Shown piece after piece: positions 17,360 to 26,424 of a stretch of DNA of 64,000 bases. Made by a program: the position numbers and the translations under genes. Below the pieces are notes generated by a model that was not told the DNA's origin, did no database searches, and saw only the letters and a list, made by a program, of their open reading frames with translations. The stretch is taken from contig CAWAMM010000002.1 of NCBI GenBank assembly GCA_963783145.1, positions 1,431,455 through 1,495,454 on the forward strand. Direction: 5' to 3'. The stretch comes from DATGKG01 sp963783145 (GTDB lineage Bacteria; Desulfobacterota; Binatia; Binatales; Binataceae). Each line of letters begins with the position of its first letter. Position 1 is the stretch's first letter.

Positions 17360-19336
17360 ATGACGACCGACAGCGATACCGATATCCCTCTGCAACGAGG
17401 CTTCTTCGAGCGGCTCTGGGACCGCTACATTCCGCATACTCCGGTTTTCAGATTCCTCACTTTTGTGCGCCCGTATGGATGGCTGGTCGCGGGCGGTTCG
17501 TTCGGCGGCATTCTGAAGTTCGTGCTGCCGCTCGCGTTCCCGCTGGCGTTTAAATACATCTTCGACGTCATCCTGGTGCCGCAACCGCGACTCGATCGGT
17601 ACGACACCCATATCGACAAATGGTGCATCGGCCTCGCGAAGATGCTGGGGCTGCATACCGATGCATACGGCAAGCTCGGCGCGCTCGCGGTCGCGATGGT
17701 GGTGCTGTTCCTCTTCCAGGCGGTCGCGACCTACTACCGCAATTACTGGGCGAGCACCGCGGGACACAGCCTGATCTTCGATCTTCGGTATGCGCTCTAT
17801 ATACATATGCAGCGCCTGTCGCATTCGTTTTTCGATCGCAGCACCTCGGGCGGAATCGTGTCGCGCTTCACCAATGATATCGTGCTGGCGCAGAATTTCG
17901 TCGGCTCCGCGATGATCAACATCTGGATGGATGGTGCGTCGCTCGGCATCGCCGCGGTGATCCTGTTTTCACTCAGCGTCAAGCTGGCGCTGATTTCGCT
18001 CGGCGTGGTGCCGTTTTATGTCGCCGTGATCCGGATCCTCTCGCCGCGCATCAAAGACGCCAGCCATCAGCTGCAGGAGGTGGTCGAGGATTTCTCCGGC
18101 GAGCTCCAGGAGCGGATTGCCGGCGTCGCCACGATCAAGTCGTTCGCGCGCGAAAACGAGGAGGCGGCCAAATTCCACGACCGCACGATGCAGCTGTTCG
18201 ACCTCACCATCCTGAACGTGAAGCTGTCCTCGTTGCATCAGATGTTCACCGAATTCATCTCGCGCGCCGCGCCACTTGGAGTGCTGTGTGCAAGCGCGGT
18301 GATGGTCTTGAACCATACGACCACGCTCGGGAACGTCGTCGCGTTCTATGCGTTTCTCGGCGTTCTCTACCTGCCGCTACAGCGTTTCTCGGAGCTGTCG
18401 GTCATCGTCGCAACCTCGGTGGCCGCTATCGAGCGGCTGTTCACCTTCTTCGATGAACAGCCGGAAGTGGCGGATCGGCCCGGCGCGACGCCACTCAAAG
18501 TCACCAAGGGCCGGGTGGTCTTCGAACACGTCAACTTTGGATATCCTCCCAAGGGCGACGATGAGATGCGCTTAATCCTGAAGGACGTGAACCTCGCCGT
18601 CGAGCCGGGCACGACGGTCGCGCTGATCGGGCGCTCGGGCGCGGGGAAAACCACTATCGCATCGCTGATCCCGCGCTTCTATGAGCCCGTATCGGGAAAA
18701 ATCCTCATCGATGGCACCGATGTTTCGACGGTGACGCTCAAGTCGCTGCGCGACAGTATCGGGATCGTTCCGCAAGATGCGGTTCTCTTCACTGCGTCGA
18801 TTCGCGAGAACGTGCAGTATGGGCGGCCCGGCGCGCCCGACGCGATGGTGTGGGACGCGCTGGCGCAGGCCAATATCCGCGACTTCGTCGAGTCGCTGCC
18901 GGATCAGTTAAACACGATGATCGGTGAAGAAGGCATTCGTCCGTCGACCGGGCAACGGCAGCGGCTCGCGCTCGCGCGCGTGTTCCTGAAAAATCCGCCG
19001 ATCCTGATCCTCGATGAGGCGACCTCGGGCCTCGATTCCGAGGTGGAGAATCTCATCCACGATGCAGTCCGGCGCCTGATGCGAGGCCGCACCTCGTTTC
19101 TCATCGCGCATCGGCTGGCGAGCGCGGTGGAAGCCGACGTCATCCTCGCATGCGATAAGGGGCGCATCGTCGAGAGCGGATCACATATGCAGTTGCTCGC
19201 CAAAAACGGCGTCTATGCGCAACTGTACAACGAGCAGACCCGCAAGCTGATGCCGAATGAGCAGACGATTCGCCGGCCCGGCTCGTTGCGCGCCGCGCAG
19301 ACCGACGCCGGCATCCCTGCGAAAACCGGCACTTGA
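17360..19336 (+). CDS. ABC exporter (MsbA/multidrug-type, fused permease and ATPase)
   Basis: Half-transporter of about 658 residues. The N-terminal membrane domain spans roughly residues 35-340 with about six hydrophobic segments and includes a VKSFARE-like coupling stretch (TIKSFARENEE). The ATPase domain begins near 380 with Walker A GRSGAGKTT, Walker B ILILDEAT and the H-loop IAHRL. The signature motif reads PSTGQRQR instead of LSGGQ, with Thr where the first Gly is expected (about residue 530). Probably exports a lipid or hydrophobic compound as a homodimer. The ATG at 17360 is chosen because the 20 residues before it are Arg-rich and atypical. Confidence 0.8.
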   Translation: MTTDSDTDIPLQRGFFERLWDRYIPHTPVFRFLTFVRPYGWLVAGGSFGGILKFVLPLAFPLAFKYIFDVILVPQPRLDRYDTHIDKWCIGLAKMLGLHTDAYGKLGALAVAMVVLFLFQAVATYYRNYWASTAGHSLIFDLRYALYIHMQRLSHSFFDRSTSGGIVSRFTNDIVLAQNFVGSAMINIWMDGASLGIAAVILFSLSVKLALISLGVVPFYVAVIRILSPRIKDASHQLQEVVEDFSGELQERIAGVATIKSFARENEEAAKFHDRTMQLFDLTILNVKLSSLHQMFTEFISRAAPLGVLCASAVMVLNHTTTLGNVVAFYAFLGVLYLPLQRFSELSVIVATSVAAIERLFTFFDEQPEVADRPGATPLKVTKGRVVFEHVNFGYPPKGDDEMRLILKDVNLAVEPGTTVALIGRSGAGKTTIASLIPRFYEPVSGKILIDGTDVSTVTLKSLRDSIGIVPQDAVLFTASIRENVQYGRPGAPDAMVWDALAQANIRDFVESLPDQLNTMIGEEGIRPSTGQRQRLALARVFLKNPPILILDEATSGLDSEVENLIHDAVRRLMRGRTSFLIAHRLASAVEADVILACDKGRIVESGSHMQLLAKNGVYAQLYNEQTRKLMPNEQTIRRPGSLRAAQTDAGIPAKTGT

Positions 19337-19431
19337 ACCTCTGAGAGCTTGGATCGAGATCATCATGCTCTGACATTGCGGCGCCGATGACGTCGGCGCT
19401 GGGAAAAACTGAACAAAGCAGATAAACAGAC

Positions 19432-20594
19432 GTGATGAATTCCGGCGAGGGCTCCATTCGCGTCGCTCCTATCAAGCTGCAGGAACGCGACGCCAAGGAA
19501 AACCCGCGAGGGCTTCGCTACGTTGCGGCCTTCGACGGTTTAAGGGCAATGGCGGTCGGATCCGTTCTTGTTTCGCACATGCTGGCCAACACGCCGGCGG
19601 GATGGATCTCCGCGATCGCAAAACAAGGGTGGTACGGAGTTGACGTGTTTTTTGTCCTGAGTGGATTTTTGATCACGTCATTGTTAGCCACTGAACTGGA
19701 TCGCACTCAAGGGATCAATATCCCACGTTTCTATGTCCGACGCGCGCTAAGGCTACAGCCGGCATATTTTTCTGCGATCATTCTAATGGTTGCTGGACAT
19801 TGGCTGACTGGCGGATTTGTCACCGCCGTCAATCGGTTGCCTTACCTGCTCACTTACACCTTCAATATCGCGGTCGCGCTCGGATGGGTGGGAGCAGGTG
19901 GGTTGATGCCCGCATGGACACTATGCATCGAAGAGCAGTTCTATCTAATTTGGCCGAACGTCCTACTACGTCTTGGGCCGCGGAACGCACTTCGTGTCGC
20001 GGTCGGCGGAGCTATTCTGGTCGCGATCTATCGCACCGTGCTCTACACCCATGGAGCCTCACCGGCGCGGGTCTACTATTCTACCGATACTCGTTTCGAC
20101 ACCTTGCTCGTAGGTTGCGCAGCCGCGCTGCTGCTACGAAGAGGTACTTTTACCCGGTTGCTGCGCTGGCCGCATTTCCCGATGACAGCCAGTCTTTGTT
20201 GCGTGCTATGCCTGGGGGTTTTCCTGAGTTCGCCCTTCCTAACCAATACACTCGGATACACGGTTATGGCGATCTCCGTGGCGTTGGTGATTGTGGCGAT
20301 CTACTCTTGCGAAGACTTTGTACTGACCCGCATCCTTTCCACGCAATGGCTGGTATTCGTGGGGCGATATCTCTTACGGAATCTATATCTTTCAAACCTC
20401 GATGATCTTTCTCGCTTCGAAGAGCCTGCCACGTCACGTCAACGGGACCGATAACTCTCGCGAACGGACTGTCACTGCTAATGCTGATGGCGGTACTCGA
20501 TGTCAGTCTTTCCTGGGCTCACTATCACTTTGTGGAAACCCGGTTTCTCAAATTGCGGGATACTGGATTTCTGCGAAGCGCGGCTTCCAGATGA
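19432..20594 (+). pseudogene. Acyltransferase-3 family membrane protein, frameshifted
   Basis: The first frame encodes an OafA/acyltransferase-3 protein: AFDGLRAMAVGSVLVSHM, GVDVFFVLSGFLIT, RRALRLQPAYF and WTLCIEEQFYLIWP, with several membrane segments. Near 20365-20372 the conserved SYGIYIFQT motif continues in another frame. The C-terminal SWAHYHFVETRFLKLR occurs in a third frame, ending with TGA at 20592-20594. Two one-base changes therefore break the gene. It would have acylated a surface glycan or lipid. The final stop overlaps the next gene as ATGA, showing that the ancestral gene ended here. Sequencing error is the main alternative to true decay. Confidence 0.75.
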
Positions 20595-22078
20595 TTTTGT
20601 CGCGAAGCTGTCGGAGCGCCCGCATCTGGGGGCTCGCGACCCTTTGCCTCTATGCGCTACTTGCGGCTTCATGCAGTACCAATCCTGCCACCGGGCGGTC
20701 GAGCTTTACCGGCTTGATGACGACTGCTGACGAGGTCAAGATCGGGCGCGAGCAGAATCTTCAGTTACTGGAAGCTTTCGGTGGCGTGTACGATGATCCC
20801 GCGCTCGCGGCTTATGTGACCAGAATCGGAAACACGCTCGCTTCCAAGGCCGAGCGCAGCGACATCACCTATACCTTCACCGTGCTCAATTCGCCCATCG
20901 TCAACGCGTTGGCGCTGCCGGGCGGCTATATCTACATCAGTCGCGGCTTGCTCGCGCTGGCCGGCAATGAGGCCGAACTGGCCGGGGTGCTGGGTCATGA
21001 AATCGGGCACGTAACCGCGCGGCATCACGCGCAACGTCAAAGCAGCCAGCGAGCGGCGGGAGCGGCGAGCCTGGGAGTGGCGATCCTCGGGGCCATCGCC
21101 GGAGTCCCGCTCGCAGGCCCAACCCAGATGCTCGCGGCGTCTTTTCTGGCCGGTTATACGCGCGACCAGGAGTACGAAGCCGACCTGCTCGGAATCCGCT
21201 ATATGAATGCAGCCGGGTACGATCCCAGGGCGATGGCGACGTTTCTGGCGAAGCTCAACGGTTGGACCACACTTGAGGAAACCATTCTCGGGAGCGACTC
21301 AAAGGATCGGCTCGACTACCTCGCCACTCATCCCAACACCGAGGATCGTGTTCGGCAAGCCCTCAGCGCCGCCGGATTGACCCCAACCGCGACGGCGCCA
21401 ATGATCGGAATTGATCCTTACCTCGATCGCATCAATGGGATGCTGTATGGCGAGCCGATCGCATCCGGCGTGATCCGCGGGCGCAAGTTCCTGCATCCCG
21501 ATCTGCGCGTTCGCTTCGAGGTCCCGCCTGATTACGAGCTCTTCGATTCGTCACAAGCAGTTTACGCGGTAGGCCCTTCGAACTCGCAAATCGTCTTTAG
21601 CGGTGCGCAAGTACCGGCCGGTATCTCGATGCTCGAATATGTGAGACAGGGCGCAAAAAAGATGGGGCTTTCGGAGGCAACCGCAACCAAAGTCGGCAGC
21701 TTCGAAGCAGCGACCGCGTGGGGATGGGTCCCCACCAATCGCGGTCAAATGGATTTCAGAATCGTAGTTTTCAGAGTCGATCGTGAGCATGCTTACGGAT
21801 TTCGTTTCGTTTTGCCCAGAGGGTCGATGGGGGCAATGTTGTCGGCAATCGAACAGACCACGCTCTCGAGCTTTGCCATTCTGACTCCCAAAGAGGCCGC
21901 GCAGATCAAGCCGCAAAAAATCCGGGTCATCTCTACCGTGAAAGGTGATACGGTTGAGAAACTCGCCAGCCGGATGGATTTCGAGACGCTTGTGTTGCAG
22001 CGCTTTCAAGTACTCAACGGATTGACCTTTAGTGGCAAGCTGAAGGCCGGCACGAGGGTGAAGATCGTTACAGAATAG
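20591..22078 (+). CDS. M48-family metalloprotease lipoprotein with C-terminal LysM-like segment
   Basis: Starting at the ATG of the ATGA overlap at 20591, the protein has about 495 residues. A short signal sequence ends in LLAASC, a plausible lipobox. The zinc site is HEIGHVTARH, with the downstream Glu in YEADLLGIRYM. The family (BepA/LoiP-like) degrades misfolded outer-membrane proteins in the periplasm. The final 50 residues (VKGDTVEKLASRMDFETL ... LKAGTRVKIV) resemble a LysM-type domain. The longer open frame upstream of 20591 belongs to the acyltransferase remnant. Confidence 0.85.
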   Translation: MILSRSCRSARIWGLATLCLYALLAASCSTNPATGRSSFTGLMTTADEVKIGREQNLQLLEAFGGVYDDPALAAYVTRIGNTLASKAERSDITYTFTVLNSPIVNALALPGGYIYISRGLLALAGNEAELAGVLGHEIGHVTARHHAQRQSSQRAAGAASLGVAILGAIAGVPLAGPTQMLAASFLAGYTRDQEYEADLLGIRYMNAAGYDPRAMATFLAKLNGWTTLEETILGSDSKDRLDYLATHPNTEDRVRQALSAAGLTPTATAPMIGIDPYLDRINGMLYGEPIASGVIRGRKFLHPDLRVRFEVPPDYELFDSSQAVYAVGPSNSQIVFSGAQVPAGISMLEYVRQGAKKMGLSEATATKVGSFEAATAWGWVPTNRGQMDFRIVVFRVDREHAYGFRFVLPRGSMGAMLSAIEQTTLSSFAILTPKEAAQIKPQKIRVISTVKGDTVEKLASRMDFETLVLQRFQVLNGLTFSGKLKAGTRVKIVTE

Positions 22079-22168
22079 CTGCAAAACGCAATTTGCGGCG
22101 ATCGTGTGCTGCTGCCGGCGCTCAATCCAAATTTCCTCTTCTGGTTTCCGTCCGACGGGAGGTCAACG

Positions 22169-23032
22169 TTGAAGATCAAGCTGGTTGCGTTCCGACGTCG
22201 TACGCTGATGGCCGCGGTGTTCAGCCTGGCGCTTGCGGAACCTGTGTCATCCGTCGCGCTGGCCCAGGGAAACTCGGTCCCAAAATCAGAAGCGATGGTG
22301 CAAGACGGATCGCTTGCCGAGGCGTACCGGATTATCGCCTCCAAACAGTTTGTTGATCTCACGCACTCGTTCGGCCCGCTGACCCCGGTATGGAAGGGAT
22401 TTGGTCAAGCCGCTTTCTCCGCGGCAGCCGATCCCGCGACCGGGCGTCCGTACACCATCGAGAAGGATGGGTTCCGCTCGTTTTTCTACTCGATGGTCGG
22501 GCAATACGGCACACACATTGACCCGCCCGCGCACTTCGACCCGAACGGCAAAACGATGGATCAACTCCCGCTGAAGCAAATGATCCTCCCGCTGGTGGTC
22601 TTCGACATAACACCGATGCTCAAGACGGACCCCAACCATGCGCTCAGCATCGATGACATCAAGGCATGGGAGAACAGTCACGGCCGGGTTCCGGCCGGGT
22701 CCTTCGCGGCTTTGCGCACCGACATGTACAAGGATTGGGACCGCAATCCGGAACACTTCAAGCGAGCTGCGTTCCCTGCATGGTCGTTCGAGGCGATCCG
22801 GTTTCTCTACGAAGAACGGAGCATCGTGGCGAACGGTCACGAATCGATGGATACGGACACTACTGACAACCTAAAGTCCGAGGCTTGGCTGCTCAGGCAC
22901 GGCCACTGGCAACTCGAAGTAATGGCCAACCTGGACAAAGTCCCGGCGACTGGTGCCTTGATTGTCGTGAGTTGGCCGAAGCCGGCGCACGGCCTGGGCT
23001 TTCCGGCGCGCGCCTTCGCAATACTGCCATAG
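22169..23032 (+). CDS. Exported cyclase-family (kynurenine formamidase-like) hydrolase
   Basis: About 287 residues. The metal-binding motif GTHIDPPAHF, diagnostic of the cyclase/KynB family (PF04199), lies in the middle after FVDLTHSFGPLTPVW. An N-terminal Arg-rich start, a hydrophobic stretch and ALAQG suggest export. The TTG at 22169 is preferred: GGGAGG lies at an ideal distance, and the signal peptide then begins KIKLVAFRRR. The family hydrolyses amide or lactone bonds; the substrate is unknown. It follows the M48 gene after about 90 bases. Confidence 0.8.
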   Translation: MKIKLVAFRRRTLMAAVFSLALAEPVSSVALAQGNSVPKSEAMVQDGSLAEAYRIIASKQFVDLTHSFGPLTPVWKGFGQAAFSAAADPATGRPYTIEKDGFRSFFYSMVGQYGTHIDPPAHFDPNGKTMDQLPLKQMILPLVVFDITPMLKTDPNHALSIDDIKAWENSHGRVPAGSFAALRTDMYKDWDRNPEHFKRAAFPAWSFEAIRFLYEERSIVANGHESMDTDTTDNLKSEAWLLRHGHWQLEVMANLDKVPATGALIVVSWPKPAHGLGFPARAFAILP

Positions 23033-23122
23033 ACGCTCCGGGTCGATATGCCAATAAGATGGACCTCATCAATTCGGGACGGCGCTGACGTTTCACCGAC
23101 ATAGGCACCGTCACCTACGCTC

Positions 23123-25009
23123 TCATTTGGCCGCCGCCGAAACAGTCGAATCTCTGCTTTCGAGCACATAAGGCTCCAGCGTCGACTGCGCCGCGATGCG
23201 ATGCTTGTGCCATTTGCCGCCGCCGTAATAGGCGAGGCTCCCGGGTGTCGCGTTGCCTTCACCATTATAATATGAGATGCAATCGCGCAGCGGCGCCGTA
23301 GCGATGTCGACGTCACGGCAATGCTCAGCGTACGCCTCTTCGAACTCCTTCCGAACATCGACGATGCGCGCGCCACGCTCCCGCATCGTGTTAAGCATCC
23401 ACACGAGATAGTCGCCGTGCGCGTCGATCGCGTCGGTGAAGTTGAAGCTGCCGCCGCCGCCCTGCGGACCGGTGACGATGAACAGGTTGGGGAAGCCGTT
23501 GCTATGCAGGCCGAGGAAGGTCCTGGTCCCCTCGGTCTCCCACTTCTCCTTCAGGGTCCGGCCGCCGCGGCCCGTAACCATGTTGAAGGTCGAGGTGCCC
23601 ATCCATTGGAAGCCGGTCGCGTAGATCAGCACGTCGAGCGGATATTCGACTCCCTCATGAACAACGCCGCGCTCGTTGATCTCGGCCACACCGCGCGGTG
23701 CGGTGTCGACCAAATGGACGTGAGGCAAGTTAAAGGTCGGCAGATATTCGTCGTGGAAGGTCGGTCGCTTGCATCCATACGGATAGTAGGGCTTGAGCGC
23801 CGCGGCGGTCTTCGGGTCCTTGACGATCGCGTCCACGCGCGCGCGGATCTGCTCCATGATGCGGAAGTTGGCATCAAGCTGCTTCTGGATCAGCTCCTGC
23901 TCGCTTATCTGATGATCATGTTTCTTCGGCTGTTTGATTTCCGGAATCTTGCCCGCCAGATAGTCGTCGTTGGCCTGGATGGCGGAGCGGCCCGCCGAGA
24001 TCTTCGAGAAGCGTTGACGCCTCGCCCGGGCCCATCCGGGCTCTTTGGCCCAAGTCACCCGTTCCTCGTCGGTCGTCGCGCGCTGGTCGCGTATATCGAT
24101 TGACGACGGGGTGCGCTGGAAGACGTAGAGCTGCCCGACAGTCTTCGCGAGTTCCGGAATCGCCTGCACCGCGGTCGCGCCGGTGCCGATGATGCCAACC
24201 GTCTTGCCGCTTAAGTTGATATTGTAGTTCCAGCGTGAAGTATGGAACGACTCGCCCTTGAAGTTCTCCATCCCCGCGATACGTGCCAGCTTAGGCGTCG
24301 TTAAGATGCCGTTGGCTAAAATTACGAAGCGTGCGCGCATCTTGTCGCCGCGATCCGTCTCGACGATCCAACGGCCGGATTCCTCGTCCCAGGTCGTTGC
24401 CGAGACCGTGGTATGGAACAGGCAGTGGTCGTAGAAGCCGAACTTCTGAGCCATGTTTTGGCAGTATTCGAGGATCTCGAAGCCCGAGGCGAACTTCATC
24501 GACGGAACGTAACCGGTTTCCTCGAGCAACGGCAGGTAGCTGTAGGATTCGACATCGCAGGCGATACCGGGATAGCGGTTCCAGTACCAGGTGCCGCCGA
24601 CGTCACCGCCCTTCTCGCAGAAACGTATGTCGGTGAAGCCGGCCTCGCTCAGCTTGTGCCAGAGCAACAGTCCGCCGAAGCCGGCGCCGACCACCAGGAT
24701 CTCGCACTCGTCGGTAAGCGGCTCGCGTGGGATGGGCGGCTCCGAATAGACGTCGTCCAGATATTTCTTGAACTCGCCTTCCATGTTGATGTAGTCGGCG
24801 GCACCGCGGCGGGCTTCCTTGAACGCGAGGTACTTGGCCTGTTCTTCCGCATTGAAGGTCGCGCCCGGCGGCAGTTCGGGCAACTCCTTCAGCTTCTGAT
24901 CGGTCACGACCGAATAGCCCTTGCCGGCAATCTTTTCGGATGCTTTGGCGGCTCGGGTGTTGAAGATTTTCAGGCCTGTCTCAGGGTCGGTACGGACTGC
25001 TGCGTTCAT
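23123..25009 (-). CDS. Flavin-containing (Baeyer-Villiger-type) monooxygenase
   Basis: Protein of 628 residues. After an N-terminal extension of about 100 residues, the FAD site VVGAGFGGL appears near 106. The fingerprint FKGESFHTSRW follows, close to the BVMO signature FxGxxxHxxxW, then the NADPH site GIIGTGATA. The GGTWYWNRYPGIACDVES stretch is typical of cyclohexanone and steroid BVMOs. It would insert oxygen next to a ketone using NADPH. An alpha/beta esterase gene lies divergently 197 bases away and could cleave the ester product. The long N-terminal extension resembles that of PAMO-unlike larger BVMOs. Confidence 0.85.
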   Translation of the reverse strand: MNAAVRTDPETGLKIFNTRAAKASEKIAGKGYSVVTDQKLKELPELPPGATFNAEEQAKYLAFKEARRGAADYINMEGEFKKYLDDVYSEPPIPREPLTDECEILVVGAGFGGLLLWHKLSEAGFTDIRFCEKGGDVGGTWYWNRYPGIACDVESYSYLPLLEETGYVPSMKFASGFEILEYCQNMAQKFGFYDHCLFHTTVSATTWDEESGRWIVETDRGDKMRARFVILANGILTTPKLARIAGMENFKGESFHTSRWNYNINLSGKTVGIIGTGATAVQAIPELAKTVGQLYVFQRTPSSIDIRDQRATTDEERVTWAKEPGWARARRQRFSKISAGRSAIQANDDYLAGKIPEIKQPKKHDHQISEQELIQKQLDANFRIMEQIRARVDAIVKDPKTAAALKPYYPYGCKRPTFHDEYLPTFNLPHVHLVDTAPRGVAEINERGVVHEGVEYPLDVLIYATGFQWMGTSTFNMVTGRGGRTLKEKWETEGTRTFLGLHSNGFPNLFIVTGPQGGGGSFNFTDAIDAHGDYLVWMLNTMRERGARIVDVRKEFEEAYAEHCRDVDIATAPLRDCISYYNGEGNATPGSLAYYGGGKWHKHRIAAQSTLEPYVLESRDSTVSAAAK

Positions 25010-25205
25010 GTCGGTTCCTTTTCAATGGGAAAACGCATTTTATTGAATCAGCTAAACGATCGGTATGTTGAACAAAAATCTACGCTAGTTCGGATAGCGC
25101 CAGGCCGTCAAGTCGGGCCAGGCCCGGGCGAAAGTTTATATGCGCTTCGAATCGTGCGATAACTTTCGCGACGTCAGTGGAATTATTGCTGAGGGAGATC
25201 CGACT

Positions 25206-26177
25206 ATGAACTTCATCGACCAGTTAGACCCCGAGCTTCGAGCGATGGTGGAAAAGATGCCGACCGATCGCCCGATTGATCTCAGCCAGCTTCCAAAGGC
25301 GCGGGCGGCGATGAAAAAAATGGTCGCCGCGATGCTGGGGGATTTGCCTCCGATTGACGGTGTCACCGGCCAGGATCGCGATGTCCCCGGCGCCAAAGGC
25401 GATCCAGCGGTGCGGGTCCGCGTTTATCGGCCCGAGGTTCAGTCGAGCCAGCTGCCCGCGCTGCTATGGATTCACGGCGGCGGATATGTGATGGGCGACA
25501 TCGAACAAGATGACCGCCTCATGAAGCAACTGGTCAAGCGCATCGGGTGCGTGGCGGTCTCGGTCGATTATCGATTAGCGCCTGAACATCCGTTTCCCGC
25601 GCCGGTCGAGGATTGCTATGCGGGTTTGAAGTGGCTGTTTGGTCATGCTGACGAGCTTGGGGTTGACCCGGCGCGCATCGCGCTTGGCGGCGCCAGCGGC
25701 GGAGGCGGCTTGGCCGCAGGATTGGCCTTGATGGCCCGCGACCGCGGCGAAGTAAAGGTCGCGTTCCAACTTCTCATCTATCCGATGATCGACGATCGAA
25801 ACGTCACGCCTGCCAGTTATGCGATTACGGACCCGCGCATGTGGAATCGCGAAAGCAACCGCCAGGGCTGGAAAGCCTACCTGGGCCGCGACGGCGGCGG
25901 AACGGATGTATCCCCTTACGCGGCAGCATCGCGGGCCACCGACTTAAGGAATCTGCCGCCAGCGTACATTCCGGTCGGCGCACTGGATCTTTTTGTGGAC
26001 GAGAATATTGAATACGCGCAGCGCCTCATTCAGGCCGGGGTGCCTACCGAACTCCACGTTTACCCGGGAGCGTTTCATGGTTTCGATATGTTCGCTCCCT
26101 CGGCAGCAGTGTCAAAGCAATTCAAGGCCGATCGGGAGAGCGCGCTGAAACGAGCACTTCACCCCACCGGAAGCTGA
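25206..26177 (+). CDS. Alpha/beta hydrolase fold-3 (hormone-sensitive lipase family) esterase
   Basis: About 323 residues. The HSL-family oxyanion motif HGGGYVMGD is followed by VDYRLAPEHPFPAPVEDCY and the nucleophile elbow GGASGGGG. A GALDLFVDEN acid segment and the C-terminal FHGFD histidine complete the triad. The ATG at 25206 is chosen because GAGGGAGAT lies just before it; the longer frame from 25140 lacks a ribosome site. It is divergent from the BVMO gene, a classic pairing for ketone degradation via an ester. From 26178 to 26424 no gene is seen. Confidence 0.85.
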   Translation: MNFIDQLDPELRAMVEKMPTDRPIDLSQLPKARAAMKKMVAAMLGDLPPIDGVTGQDRDVPGAKGDPAVRVRVYRPEVQSSQLPALLWIHGGGYVMGDIEQDDRLMKQLVKRIGCVAVSVDYRLAPEHPFPAPVEDCYAGLKWLFGHADELGVDPARIALGGASGGGGLAAGLALMARDRGEVKVAFQLLIYPMIDDRNVTPASYAITDPRMWNRESNRQGWKAYLGRDGGGTDVSPYAAASRATDLRNLPPAYIPVGALDLFVDENIEYAQRLIQAGVPTELHVYPGAFHGFDMFAPSAAVSKQFKADRESALKRALHPTGS

Positions 26178-26424
26178 CGCGGTCACGCGCCCGACAGAGA
26201 ACCGTCGATTAGGCGGGAACGTGCCAAGCGATATTAGGTGTCTACATCGCGGGCTTGGAACGTTCCCCCCTCAACTCACCTGCAGCGCCGTTGCGGACAG
26301 TACAATTTGCAACATTAAGCCTAATTCGCTAGGTTCCACCCAAAGATAGCTATACTTACTGCTGCCTTTGCGGTCGACGCTTTCTTAACGTCACTGTTGC
26401 TCGTCGCGTCAAGGTAAATCACCG

